From positions 2,976,001-3,040,000 of the forward strand of contig JAPFFF010000012.1 in assembly GCA_039105265.1 (NCBI GenBank): DNA of 64,000 nt, read 5' to 3'. Every line of letters begins with the position of its first letter. Position 1 is the stretch's first letter. A program made the translations under genes and the position numbers. Below the pieces are notes generated by a model, which was not told the DNA's origin, did no database searches, and saw only the letters and a list, made by a program, of their open reading frames with translations. This document shows, in pieces, positions 8,855-19,477 of this stretch. This stretch comes from Tritrichomonas musculus (Eukaryota > Parabasalia > Tritrichomonadida > Tritrichomonadidae).

Positions 8855-11197
8855 ATGGAAGAAGACCAAAATCTTTATTATTCAGCGAAATATCTATCTC
8901 ATACGCAAAGACCTAATTCTTTAAAAGATAAAGGATTAAGAACATTCATTGAAATTGTTCCTTTGCATTCTCAGAATTTCAATATCATTTCGCTAATCCT
9001 TTTCCTCGATAGCTTAACCAAAGAATTTATATGCAACAACAAAAGAGTTTATAATGACATTTTTTCGTTTAGTTGCTGTAATAAATCAAAGATAAATACT
9101 GAAATTCAAATATTTAGCATAACTGTCAAAAACGATTTGGAAACCATTAAAGTTCTCGCTAGAGATCAACTCCTTGAAAACCAAACTATGAAAGTTGTTA
9201 CTATTGATTTTGAAGAATGTATCATGACGTCGCCATATACTTTGAAAAATAAAGAGTGTCCTTTTTTGACTCAAGATTTTTGGAATAAACAATGTAAACA
9301 TAAAAATTCAATGCTTTATACTTTTTGTAATTACGTAGCTCGAAAAAATTCTAATTTTCCAATATTTATAAAATTTGCTTTTCAAAACTTTTTAGATAAA
9401 AGAACCTTGCGTAGAAGAGCCGTTAGTTTTCAAGGTTATGATGATTTTTATAAAATTTTATTGCATTTACCTGGTTTTGTTTATATTGAGATAAGTACTC
9501 AAAAAGTTCAGGACGATGGATTTGCATTTAAATTTAATAATGATTTTGCTTTTATTAAAAATATAATATGGATTATGCCTTGGGCTTTAGAAGTTATAAA
9601 TTATATGCATTATTTGCAAATTGATGCTTCTTTTTATGCGCTTAAGCCTTACAAATTTTGTATATACCATTCAATTTATTTCAATTCAAGTTTTCCTTTC
9701 GCATTATCAATTGGCCCTAAAGAGAACCGTTTTTTATATAATTTATTATTTGATGGATTAAATAAGTTTTGTTTAAATAAAAATGTTTTTGAAAATAAAG
9801 TTGTTTTATCAGATTTAGGTTCTCCTATCAAAAAGTTCTGTAAATTACATTCAAATATTCAATATTTTTGTCATCGTCATATTATACAAATATTTGGACC
9901 TAAATCATCATTAGGCATATGGGTTGCAAGGTTATTGAGATGCAAAACATATTTAATATATAAACAAGAAAAAGAATTTATTTTAGTTGAAATGGACGAA
10001 TATAAAAAAGATCCAAATTCACCTTTATTTGACGATACCGATCAAGATAATGAAAAAAAACAAAAATTAAAAGATTTTGAAATTATGTTAAAAGATATAG
10101 ATGAAGTGGAAAGAATGCCAAATAAAGAAGAAATTAAAAAAAGTGATTATTATATTGCTAATTGGGCAATATGGATTCGTTCTGACCACCATGTAGCTCG
10201 TTGTTCAAATCATTCGGAAGGTTTCCACGGAAATATCAATCAAAAATTGCCAGATTCCGGAACTCATTCATTTAAAACTGGTTTCACAACAATTGTAAAT
10301 TATTTATTAAATTATATAAATAATTACTCAGATATTTGTGGAAATTCTTTTCAAAATAAACATCAAAAAATGATTCAAAAAGTTATACAAATTCTTAGCA
10401 AGAGACCAGATAATTATTTAAAATGTTCAAAAGAAAATTGTGATTGTGGTGAAGATGATTTTGTTGAATCAATTTATGGAGTGAAACTTCCTTGCATACA
10501 TACAATATTAAATAATTTTTGCAAATCAGAAATATTTAATATTGTTAAAAATAGCAATGAAATTGATATTCAATATTTATTTGTTCAATCTCTCAAAAAG
10601 TTCCCCAATTATAAATTTGAAAAAAATCTTTTTAAATCAAATAGAAAAAATATAGATAGAATAATATCAATATACGAAGTTGAAAAGAATAGAAAGTTTG
10701 ATAAGGAATCATTGAATATATTAGGCTCTTTTATTAATGAGTTTCTTAATTGTTTTACATATGTTTTACCAAAATTCCCAAATATTAATCCAAATGATGC
10801 CAAATATTCTGGAAATCATTTTGATTTTCGAGCACTTGATGAAAAATTGGTTTTCAGAAAAAAGAAAGAAGAAAGTAACACAAGTCAAAAGAAAGAAAAA
10901 TTAAAACTTGAAAATTTATACGACGAAGATGACAATTTTGATTCAATGATAAAAGACTGTAATGCTGACATCGAATTAATTAAGAAAAAATACTATGAAA
11001 CGAAGGCTGAAATTAAAGGAATGTATCCTCAATTATCATATCATGATATCGAAAAAATATGTTTTTCTAATTTTGTCCGCTATGTTTTTGAAACTAGATG
11101 CGATAATTCAGGTGTCATATATTTTTTATCTAAATTCAAAATAGCAAGTTGGAAAAATGCAGATTTAGCTGTAGGTGGTAACAGATTTTTCTCTTAA
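8855..11197 (+). CDS. MULE transposase (DDE, CxxH)
   Basis: This intact 780-aa protein should cut and paste the surrounding element. The catalytic core is visible in the order expected for the MULE family: first Asp in LQIDASFYA (about residue 256), second Asp in VVLSDLGSP (about 320), a CxxH motif in YFCHRHII (about 339), and the Glu in NHSEGFHGNINQ (about 454). A Cys cluster (CSKENCDCGEDD) near 530 may bind zinc. The C-terminal third is Lys/Glu-rich. The start is the first ATG, which also begins the two truncated copies in the arms. No stop or frameshift interrupts the frame, and the 9-bp duplication agrees with the family. Sequence identical to the arm (ending in AAGCTTTATC) follows the stop in inverted orientation. 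The protein is probably nuclear. Confidence 0.85.
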   Translation: MEEDQNLYYSAKYLSHTQRPNSLKDKGLRTFIEIVPLHSQNFNIISLILFLDSLTKEFICNNKRVYNDIFSFSCCNKSKINTEIQIFSITVKNDLETIKVLARDQLLENQTMKVVTIDFEECIMTSPYTLKNKECPFLTQDFWNKQCKHKNSMLYTFCNYVARKNSNFPIFIKFAFQNFLDKRTLRRRAVSFQGYDDFYKILLHLPGFVYIEISTQKVQDDGFAFKFNNDFAFIKNIIWIMPWALEVINYMHYLQIDASFYALKPYKFCIYHSIYFNSSFPFALSIGPKENRFLYNLLFDGLNKFCLNKNVFENKVVLSDLGSPIKKFCKLHSNIQYFCHRHIIQIFGPKSSLGIWVARLLRCKTYLIYKQEKEFILVEMDEYKKDPNSPLFDDTDQDNEKKQKLKDFEIMLKDIDEVERMPNKEEIKKSDYYIANWAIWIRSDHHVARCSNHSEGFHGNINQKLPDSGTHSFKTGFTTIVNYLLNYINNYSDICGNSFQNKHQKMIQKVIQILSKRPDNYLKCSKENCDCGEDDFVESIYGVKLPCIHTILNNFCKSEIFNIVKNSNEIDIQYLFVQSLKKFPNYKFEKNLFKSNRKNIDRIISIYEVEKNRKFDKESLNILGSFINEFLNCFTYVLPKFPNINPNDAKYSGNHFDFRALDEKLVFRKKKEESNTSQKKEKLKLENLYDEDDNFDSMIKDCNADIELIKKKYYETKAEIKGMYPQLSYHDIEKICFSNFVRYVFETRCDNSGVIYFLSKFKIASWKNADLAVGGNRFFS

Positions 11198-11259
11198 CAA
11201 ATTTCTGAGAAGACTCAGAATATTTTAAATAAGCTTTATCAAAAAAAAAAAAATAAAAA

Positions 11260-12818
11260 TAAAAAATAGACCATATTAAGGTTGAACAAAAGCAGTATAT
11301 TTTATCATATTATAATATAATAAAATATATGATGATAAAAAATTTATTTACTAAATATAATGGTAAAATTGACGTATGATATAAAAATAAACTAATTTTT
11401 CTTTTTGAATGAAAATTTTACAATTTGATAAGTTTAGAAAAAAAATGATGTTTTGTATAAATATTATAGCAAATATGAGGAAAATCCAATTTAAAATATA
11501 AGATATATTTTTTAAGGCCTTATTAAGGTATTCATTCAATTTTGTAGTATTCAAAAAGTGACAACGAAAATACATATTTTGCGAAATATATCATTATAAA
11601 TTTTAATTTTTTTTATTAAATATTCATAAAATTAATAATATCATTATATAATATATTTAAATTATTGTATATCTTGCTAAAAGTAGAGATAATTTCATAA
11701 ATAATCACTCAGCTAATCTTTTCAACCTGAGTTAAAATTTGAAAAATTGGCCATATTTTTTGATTTTAAAAAGATTTATTTTAAAAAATCAAAAATTCCG
11801 ACGCTGGGGACTTTATTTTGGATAGATTTTTTCTTTGAATACTTTACATATTTTTACTTTTCAGAAATCTTTATTTTCTCACAATTTTACAATTGTTTAT
11901 ATCTTACAATCTCACAATTATTTCTTAAAAAAATGCTCAATATTCTGAAGCATATAATAATTTCATAGAATTGATCTCAATTTTCTGATGATTCAAATAT
12001 TTCATAAAAAATAAATTCAATTTAATAAATTAACTAAAAAATATATCTTATATTTTAAATTGGATTTTCCTCATATTTGCTATAATATTTATACAAAACA
12101 TCATTTTTTTTCTAAACTTATCAAATTGTAAAATTTTCATTCAAAAAGAAAAATTAGTTTATTTTTATATCATACGTCAATTTTACCATTATATTTAGTA
12201 AATAAATTTTTTATCATCATATATTTTATTATATTATAATATGATAAAATATACTGCTTTTGTTCAACCTTAATATGGTCTATTTTTTAGTTAATTTATT
12301 AAATTGAATTTATTTTTTATGAAATATTTGAATCATCAGAAAATTGAGATCAATTCTATGAAATTATTATATGCTTCAGAATATTGAGCATTTTTTTAAG
12401 AAATAATTGTGAGATTGTAAGATATAAACAATTGTAAAATTGTGAGAAAATAAAGATTTCTGAAAAGTAAAAATATGTAAAGTATTCAAAGAAAAAATCT
12501 ATCCAAAATAAAGTCCCCAGCGTCGGAATTTTTGATTTTTTAAAATAAATCTTTTTAAAATCAAAAAATATGGCCAATTTTTCAAATTTTAACTCAGGTT
12601 GAAAAGATTAGCTGAGTGATTATTTATGAAATTATCTCTACTTTTAGCAAGATATACAATAATTTAAATATATTATATAATGATATTATTAATTTTATGA
12701 ATATTTAATAAAAAAAATTAAAATTTATAATGATATATTTCGCAAAATATGTATTTTCGTTGTCACTTTTTGAATACTACAAAATTGAATGAATACCTTA
12801 ATAAGGCCTTAAAAAATA
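11260..12818 (-). mobile_element. 765-bp non-autonomous MULE, copy B, interrupted
   Basis: The ends are GACCATATTAAGG at 11269 and CCTTAATAAGGCCT ending at 12809. The 9-bp duplication TAAAAAATA is perfect (11260-11268 and 12810-12818). The parts 11269-11515 and about 12291-12809 together form one full copy in reverse orientation, broken by copy C. It sits between the transposase stop and array 3. Confidence 0.8.
11507..12290 (+). mobile_element. 766-bp non-autonomous MULE, copy C, nested in B
   Basis: Copy C is 11516-12281 with ends GGCCTTATTAAGG and CCTTAATATGGTCT. Its flanks are ATTTTTTAA (11507-11515) and ATTTTTTAG (12282-12290), a 9-bp duplication with one mismatch. It lies head-to-tail inverted to the pieces of copy B, creating a very A+T-rich large palindrome. 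A 73-codon frame (11747-11968, mirrored in copy B at 12356-12577) is identical in both but is probably not a gene. Confidence 0.8.
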
Positions 12819-12915
12819 AAAATAAAAAATAAAAAATCACAATAATATTAAATAATCAATTTTGTTTGTTTTTTGTTTGTTTTATTTTCATCTTTTTATT
12901 GCCACCGTGGTCGTC

Positions 12916-13298
12916 CTATGGGCGGCAATGTCGTCAATTCCAGATCTTCCGGATGAAATCGTGATATCTTTGTCCGGATGACGACTCGCCGCAGTTACAA
13001 CCAGCTAGCTGCTAAGCATTGCTGATCGTGGTCTTGCTATGGGCGGCAATGTCGTCATTCCAGATCTTCCGGATGAAATCGCGATATCTTTGTCCGGATG
13101 ACGACTCGCCGCAGTTACAACCAGCTAGCTGCTAAGCATTGCTGATCGTGGTCTTGCTATGGGCGGCAATGTCGTCATTCCAGATCTTCCGGATGAAATC
13201 GCGATATCTTTGTCCGGATGACGACTCGCCGCAGTTACAACCAGCTAGCTGCTAAGCATTACTGATCGTGATCATGCTATGGGCGGCAATGTCGTCAT
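12916..13298 (-). repeat. 120-bp tandem array 3 (3 units + partial, inverted)
   Basis: Three full units in reverse orientation. The innermost partial unit has one extra A (GTCGTCAATTCC against GTCGTCATTCC). The outer unit at 13261 has the edge variant seen in arrays 1, 2 and 4. Confidence 0.95.
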
Positions 13299-13396
13299 CT
13301 CGGTTTCTTTGATTGGTTTAGTTCTATAAAAATGGCGCTTTTTCATGGTTTTATCTTAGTGAACTTTTTCAAAACTTTACAAGAAAATTTTAGAAC

Positions 13397-13474
13397 TTTA
13401 TCTTTTAAAGAATTAGGTCTTTGCGTATGAGATAGATATTTCGCTGAATAATAAAGATTTTGGTCTTCTTCCAT
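13397..13474 (-). pseudogene. Truncated 5' copy of MULE transposase, right arm
   Basis: This is the mirror image of 7196-7273: the first 26 codons of the transposase, ending at the same GATAAA/GTTCT junction. Upstream sequence, including the AACTTTTTGA word, is copied too. It is part of the arm duplication. Confidence 0.85.
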
Positions 13475-13681
13475 AAATATAAAAAGACCATAATTCTTTC
13501 AAAAAGTTATATATATTTATAAAAAAAAAAATTTAACAAATTTCTGAGAAGACTCAGAATATTTTAAATAAGCTTTATCAAAATAAAAAAATTAAAAAAT
13601 CGTAATAATAATATTAAATAATCAATTTTGTTTGTTTTTTGTTTGTTTTATTTTCATCTTTTTATTGCCACCGTGGTCGTC

Positions 13682-15623
13682 CTATGGGCGGCAATGTCGT
13701 CATTCCAGATCTTCCGGATGAAATCGTGATATCTTTGTCCGGATGACGACTCGCCGCAGTTACAACCAGCTAGCTGCTAAGCATTGCTGATCGTGGTCTT
13801 GCTATGGGCGGCAATGTCGTCATTCCAGATCTTCCGGATGAAATCGCGATATCTTTGTCCGGATGACGACTCGCCGCAGTTACAACCAGCTAGCTGCTAA
13901 GCATTGCTGATCGTGGTCTTGCTATGGGCGGCAATGTCGTCATTCCAGATCTTCCGGATGAAATCGCGATATCTTTGTCCGGATGACGACTCGCCGCAGT
14001 TACAACCAGCTAGCTGCTAAGCATTGCTGATCGTGGTCTTGCTATGGGCGGCAATGTCGTCATTCCAGATCTTCCGGATGAAATCGCGATATCTTTGTCC
14101 GGATGACGACTCGCCGCAGTTACAACCAGCTAGCTGCTAAGCATTGCTGATCGTGGTCTTGCTATGGGCGGCAATGTCGTCATTCCAGATCTTCCGGATG
14201 AAATCGCGATATCTTTGTCCGGATGACGACTCGCCGCAGTTACAACCAGCTAGCTGCTAAGCATTGCTGATCGTGGTCTTGCTATGGGCGGCAATGTCGT
14301 CATTCCAGATCTTCCGGATGAAATCGCGATATCTTTGTCCGGATGACGACTCGCCGCAGTTACAACCAGCTAGCTGCTAAGCATTGCTGATCGTGGTCTT
14401 GCTATGGGCGGCAATGTCGTCATTCCAGATCTTCCGGATGAAATCGCGATATCTTTGTCCGGATGACGACTCGCCGCAGTTACAACCAGCTAGCTGCTAA
14501 GCATTGCTGATCGTGGTCTTGCTATGGGCGGCAATGTCGTCATTCCAGATCTTCCGGATGAAATCGTGATATCTTTGTCCGGATGACGACTCGCCGCAGT
14601 TACAACCAGCTAGCTGCTAAGCATTGCTGATCGTGGTCTTGCTATGGGCGGCAATGTCGTCATTCCAGATCTTCCGGATGAAATCGCGATATCTTTGTCC
14701 GGATGACGACTCGCCGCAGTTACAACCAGCTAGCTGCTAAGCATTGCTGATCGTGGTCTTGCTATGGGCGGCAATGTCGTCATTCCAGATCTTCCGGATG
14801 AAATCGCGATATCTTTGTCCGGATGACGACTCGCCGCAGTTACAACCAGCTAGCTGCTAAGCATTGCTGATCGTGGTCTTGCTATGGGCGGCAATGTCGT
14901 CATTCCAGATCTTCCGGATGAAATCGCGATATCTTTGTCCGGATGACGACTCGCCGCAGTTACAACCAGCTAGCTGCTAAGCATTGCTGATCGTGGTCTT
15001 GCTATGGGCGGCAATGTCGTCATTCCAGATCTTCCGGATGAAATCGCGATATCTTTGTCCGGATGACGACTCGCCGCAGTTACAACCAGCTAGCTGCTAA
15101 GCATTGCTGATCGTGGTCTTGCTATGGGCGGCAATGTCGTCATTCCAGATCTTCCGGATGAAATCGCGATATCTTTGTCCGGATGACGACTCGCCGCAGT
15201 TACAACCAGCTAGCTGCTAAGCATTGCTGATCGTGGTCTTGCTATGGGCGGCAATGTCGTCATTCCAGATCTTCCGGATGAAATCGCGATATCTTTGTCC
15301 GGATGACGACTCGCCGCAGTTACAACCAGCTAGCTGCTAAGCATTGCTGATCGTGGTCTTGCTATGGGCGGCAATGTCGTCATTCCAGATCTTCCGGATG
15401 AAATCGCGATATCTTTGTCCGGATGACGACTCGCCGCAGTTACAACCAGCTAGCTGCTAAGCATTGCTGATCGTGGTCTTGCTATGGGCGGCAATGTCGT
15501 CATTCCAGATCTTCCGGATGAAATCGTGATATCTTTGTCCGGATGACGACTCGCCGCAGTTACAACCAGCTAGCTGCTAAGCATTACTGATCGTGATCAT
15601 GCTATGGGCGGCAATGTCGTCAT
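13682..15623 (-). repeat. 120-bp tandem array 4 (16 units + 22 bp, inverted)
   Basis: Sixteen exact 120-bp units in reverse orientation from 13682 to 15601, plus a 22-bp partial. Almost all units are identical. The GTGATATC form of the variable site appears only in units at about 13729, 14569 and 15529; the others have GCGATATC. The outermost unit carries the edge variant. Copy number differs strongly from array 1, its mirror partner (5 units). Confidence 0.95.
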
Positions 15624-16037
15624 CTCGGTTTCTTTGATTGGTTTAGTTCTATAAAAATGGCGCTTTTTCATGGTTTTATCTTAGTGAACTTTTTCAAAAC
15701 TTTACAAGAAAATTTTAGAACTTTTTGTATGCCTTCTCAATTAACTCAAAAAGTCAGAATAACGAATTTTCCTCAGAAAAAAATGGTGTAACTTTTTCTA
15801 TAGTTTGTCATTCCGCCTTTTTTCATGTAATGGGCTGTTTACAATTGTTTTTTTAAGTTAAATATTTTTTTAAGATAAAGTTCATTGATGGATGTAAAAT
15901 ATAATTTTTTTTACTTTATCATCACTATTAAGAGATATTCTTAAAAAAAAATAGAATTGAATTTTCTGAAAAATTTCCTCTCAATTTTGAAAACCGATTT
16001 AGTTAAATATGATTGATTTCAATTTGCATTTTTTTTA

Positions 16038-16973
16038 TTAATAAACAATAATTTCATTGACTGATGATGATCCGCTGTGTGTTTTATTTGTGATTTCATT
16101 TGATTTGGAAATGGAATTAAACCAGGGATGGTCCAATGCTTCATTAGCAGTCATTCTATCAGTATAGTCAAGTGTGCACATGCTCTTAATTAAATCAATT
16201 GCTTCCGATGAAATGAATTTTTGATCTAATAATTGATAATTTAGTCGGCCTTTTCGAATCAATTCTTTGCATCTGCTAGGGGCATTTTTTGCTGATGGAA
16301 CAGGATATCTGGCCGTTAACATAACAAAAAGAGTGACGCCAAGGGAATAAATATCAACTTTATTATTGTATGGAATTGCATTATACATTTCAGGTGGACA
16401 AAATTCAGGAGTGCCAATATATTCTTCGCTTAATTCATCCTGATTAAAACGTCTAGCAAAGCCAAAATCAGTAAGTAAAATTTTGGGATTTTCAGGATTC
16501 GAATCTTCAATTAAAAAGTTGTCTGGTTTAACATCTCGATGCCATATATTCATTTCATGTAAATATTTGACAGCTTCTAGCATTTTTTTAAACATTTGTT
16601 TGCATTTTCTTTCTGGAATTCCATTTGGATATTCTTTAATAATAAATGAGTGAAGACTACTTAGTGGTTTGTAATCTGTAACAATACAAATATATTCTTT
16701 ATATTGAAAGTAATCCTCCATTTTTATTATATTTGGATGATCAAGCTCATTCATAATTACAATTTCATTAATAATTCTATACATAATACTCCTCTTGCAT
16801 TTGATAAATTTGAATACTTTTTTCTTGTCATTTTCAATCTTATTTCCTAAATATATGTATGAATAATTTGTTGGAGGTGTTAACTGGGATCTGATTTCGT
16901 ATTTCCCAATGATTTCATTTTTTGGTGGAGCTGGAGTATTTGAATTCCAAAAATGCTCTAAGTTTAATTCCAT
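16038..16973 (-). CDS. Ser/Thr protein kinase (CAMK-like)
   Basis: This protein is 311 aa from the preferred ATG at 16973 (MELNLEHFW); an upstream in-frame ATG at 17021 would add 16 hydrophobic residues and lies in the promoter region. Kinase landmarks: ATP-lysine in VFKFIK (K55), catalytic HRDVKPDN (D147), DFGFARRF (D169), and GTPEFCPPEM as the activation-segment end. The glycine-rich loop is degenerate (LTPPTNYSYIYLG), with no GxGxxG. The rest of the core is intact, so it is likely active. The layout fits the small single-domain CAMK/AMPK-like kinases abundant in trichomonads. TCAAAAAGTT lies about 45 bp upstream. Substrate unknown. The MULE insertion ends 212 bp from its 3' end. Confidence 0.85.
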   Translation of the reverse strand: MELNLEHFWNSNTPAPPKNEIIGKYEIRSQLTPPTNYSYIYLGNKIENDKKKVFKFIKCKRSIMYRIINEIVIMNELDHPNIIKMEDYFQYKEYICIVTDYKPLSSLHSFIIKEYPNGIPERKCKQMFKKMLEAVKYLHEMNIWHRDVKPDNFLIEDSNPENPKILLTDFGFARRFNQDELSEEYIGTPEFCPPEMYNAIPYNNKVDIYSLGVTLFVMLTARYPVPSAKNAPSRCKELIRKGRLNYQLLDQKFISSEAIDLIKSMCTLDYTDRMTANEALDHPWFNSISKSNEITNKTHSGSSSVNEIIVY

Positions 16974-17017
16974 TTCAAGATAAAATTTGAAGTGATATAA
17001 GTATAAAATTATTGTTA

Positions 17018-17027
17018 TCAAAAAGTT
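17018..17027. promoter_or_regulatory. TCAAAAAGTT motif upstream of kinase
   Basis: TCAAAAAGTT lies 45 bp before the ATG at 16973; on the gene strand it reads AACTTTTTGA followed by TAAC. The same 14-base context recurs before the transporter gene at 28340. A regulatory role is inferred. Confidence 0.3.
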
Positions 17028-18574
17028 TTCAAAATTTTAATAGAATTTTCAAATATCTTTCAGAATTTATTGAAAATAATTAAAAAATTTAATTCAAAAA
17101 TTCAATAAAATTTTTGATTTGTTTGAAAATTTCGATAGAATTTATGTCATGTTATTCATGATATTTATGTCGAATCTCTATATTGAGTTTTTAAAAAAAA
17201 AAAATATTTCTCTTTTAAAAGGAACAAATCATTATTATAAAAACAAAAGATCTGCTATCTTAATAAGCCATATCTGATTTTTAAAAAGGTCCAATTCTCA
17301 ATCAGTTTGTTAATAAAATTTATTTTTTAACTTTGCTTAAATAGAATAAGCATGTGATAACATGAGATCTGTTGATTTTAAGGTTTTGAAATGTTGAATC
17401 ATTGAAACAATCCTTAAATGGTCGAACAATTATGAACTTAAATTTGGCATATAATCAAAATGAATGAAAAATAAAAACACAGTACTAAAATTACCAATAC
17501 CTTATATCTTAAGATGCAAATCCAGTACGTTTAATAACCACAATTTTTTTTTATTCTGATTGATAAAAAATACATTTTATATGAAAAATGATTCTTCATA
17601 TAAACGTTTTTATATTTGTAAAGAATTTTAATATTATTCCATGATAACCGTTTTTTTATAATTAAAAGTCAACGTGATTCTTTGGAAAGCTTTTTTCTAC
17701 TCTTTGAATTCTTAATCTCATTTTCTTTGTTTTGTTCTTTTTTGATCTAGATTTCATTTAAATTGTCACAAAAAAATGATTTTGTTCCTTAAGGGAGGAG
17801 AACAATGATCGTTTTTAGTTCAAATTTTATTGAACTAAAAACGATTATTAACCAAAAAATGAAATTTTCTAAACATGTGTTCAAAAAAAAGTTTTAATTT
17901 TCTGAATTATAGTTTATTTCACTATAAAAAATGTTTTTAATTCAAATAAATTAATAAATAGTGATTTAATAATGAGATTAAAACATTTTTTGAAATATAA
18001 ATAATGCATATGATAAGAAAAAGCTTTTTCTCATTTATAAAATGCATATTTTTAAAAAAACGATACTCAATTATGCTTTCTTGCATTAAAATAATTTGAT
18101 ATTCATATTGATTATTATTTTTATAATCAAGCTGTTTCTTTGAAATCTTGAATTTCATCTTGCAAATCAATAGAAATTTCAAATATTTTCAAAAGATTTC
18201 ATATAGATGAGTGATTTTCATTTCTGGATAAAATATTAATTTTTAAAAAATAAATAATGAAAAGAATAAATTTGAGCATGGATTTTGAATAATATTAAAA
18301 ATGCAATAAGATAAAATGATTTTAATAAAAAAAAAAATTCAATATGTCAAATTATTGATCTTTAAATTATATGTAAATCACGGAAATTTTGATTATCAAA
18401 TGAAATTGATCAATCTTTCTTATTATTTGGATGCTTTTATATCGTTTGTTTGCATTATAATATGATTTTCTTGAAAAGGCAATTGAATAAAAAACTTAAA
18501 AAAAAAACTTTAAATTTCAATAAGAGAGTCCAATTTTATTTGAATGATCATATAGATTTTTTTCAAAAAAAAAT
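17022..18574. other. Intergenic desert with duplicated segment and hairpin
   Basis: No supported gene. The segment at about 17285-17470 has a diverged copy at about 26424-26590 (shared words such as CTTAAATAGAATA and CGAACAATTAT). A perfect 16-bp inverted repeat lies at 17808-17823 and 17830-17845. The minus-strand 81-codon frame at 17937-18182 is A+T-rich and not credible. Confidence 0.5.
17808..17845. repeat. 16-bp perfect inverted repeat, 6-bp loop
   Basis: ATCGTTTTTAGTTCAA at 17808-17823 and its exact complement at 17830-17845. It could form a hairpin or be a tiny MITE relic; no clear target duplication flanks it. Confidence 0.6.
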
Positions 18575-19392
18575 TTGGATAAAAAACTTAAAATCAAATT
18601 ACTTTATTCAATGAGAGGTTGCAGTTTATCAACCCAAAGGAGACTCCGTGCAAAAAATGCTGCCCAAAAACGTTGGCATAATGAAGAAGTCCATGATAAC
18701 GATGTTCAAATAGCTGATCCAATTATGATGGCCGTTGCTTGCATAGAAAATGGTTCAACGAACACCAAATCACGAGGAATTCTTGCTGCTCAAGGTATAG
18801 AATCGCCACCAAAATCAACTTATTACTATAATCAAAGAAAAGTTATTGCAACAGTAGATGAACTCTGCAATGAATAATTGAAAAAAGAGCCCCGCAAGAT
18901 GACACCAAATACTGTTATTACTCTCGATGGAGCCTATGCTCATCGAAGAAACTCCTCCATGTGCCATGTTGCATTTATGAATCATACGACAAATAAAATT
19001 GTTGCAGGATCTGTCGTGACAAAAGCCCATAAAGGAGGAGACTTCTACGGGGCTTCTAATATGTTAGAAACCGAATGCATAAGGAGAAATCTGCAACAAA
19101 TCGACATAAACAAAGTAGAGGTATTTTGTCATGACCGCGATAATAAAACAGGCGATCTTATGGCAAAGGCGAAGCCAGGAATTAACGAAATTATTGACGC
19201 CAACCATGCCAAGAAAGGCTTCGAAACATGCTGGAAAAAACTAATCAATGGAGTTTATAATGCAGCAACTTCAATAAAAAAAAGTGCAGTGAATAATGCT
19301 AAAAAAGCTATAACTTTTGTCACAAATGTTGAATACAAAAAAAATTTTACAGGACTAAAAAAACATGTGAAGCGCTGGTTTGAATACCTTCT

Positions 19393-19425
<33 letters not shown>

Positions 19426-19427
19426 TT
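18575..19427 (+). pseudogene. 5' part of a decayed Kolobok/Mutator-like transposase
   Basis: One frame runs from the ATG at 18575 with an in-frame TAA at 18875-18877. Beyond it, the protein continues with a transposase-like core: LDGAYAHRRNSSMCH (first Asp), FYGASNMLE, and EVFCHDRDNKTGD (second Asp). This arrangement resembles the RNase-H fold of Kolobok/Mutator-like transposases of animals and protists. The frame runs into about 30 A residues (poly-Lys) at 19394-19423 and is then cut by the transposon beginning at 19428. The 3' part resumes at 22659. The nonsense codon and insertion show it is dead. The exact superfamily is uncertain. Confidence 0.6.
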
Positions 19428-19477
19428 CACTCAATTCACTTTTGTTTAAAAATACAAACCATCAATTTCACTGTTAA

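Larger units (their letters stand above)
6164..15826 (+). mobile_element. 9.6-kb Mutator-like (MULE) transposon with arm satellites
   Basis: The element is 6173-15817 (9645 bp). Both sides carry the same 9-bp word TTTTTTCAT (6164-6172 and 15818-15826), the duplication size typical of MULEs. The ends are inverted: GGCGAAGTGACAAAC at the left and GGCGGAATGACAAAC read inwards from the right, continuing as near-perfect inverted repeat for more than 100 bp. Each arm then carries a 120-bp tandem array, a copy of the transposase 5' end, and a second array; the left arm also has a 765-bp MULE insertion. The centre carries the intact transposase gene and a nested pair of non-autonomous elements. The near-identity of the arms suggests recent activity or gene conversion. 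A palindrome this long could also be partly misassembled. Confidence 0.85.

Noticed and set aside
6367-15623. CRISPR-like array
   Set aside because: The 120-bp units are contiguous tandem repeats without unique spacers, in inverted arms of a eukaryotic transposon.
18575-19477. Two adjacent genes (100 and 199 aa)
   Set aside because: They are the same frame split by one TAA; the second has no ATG at its start and carries the transposase core.
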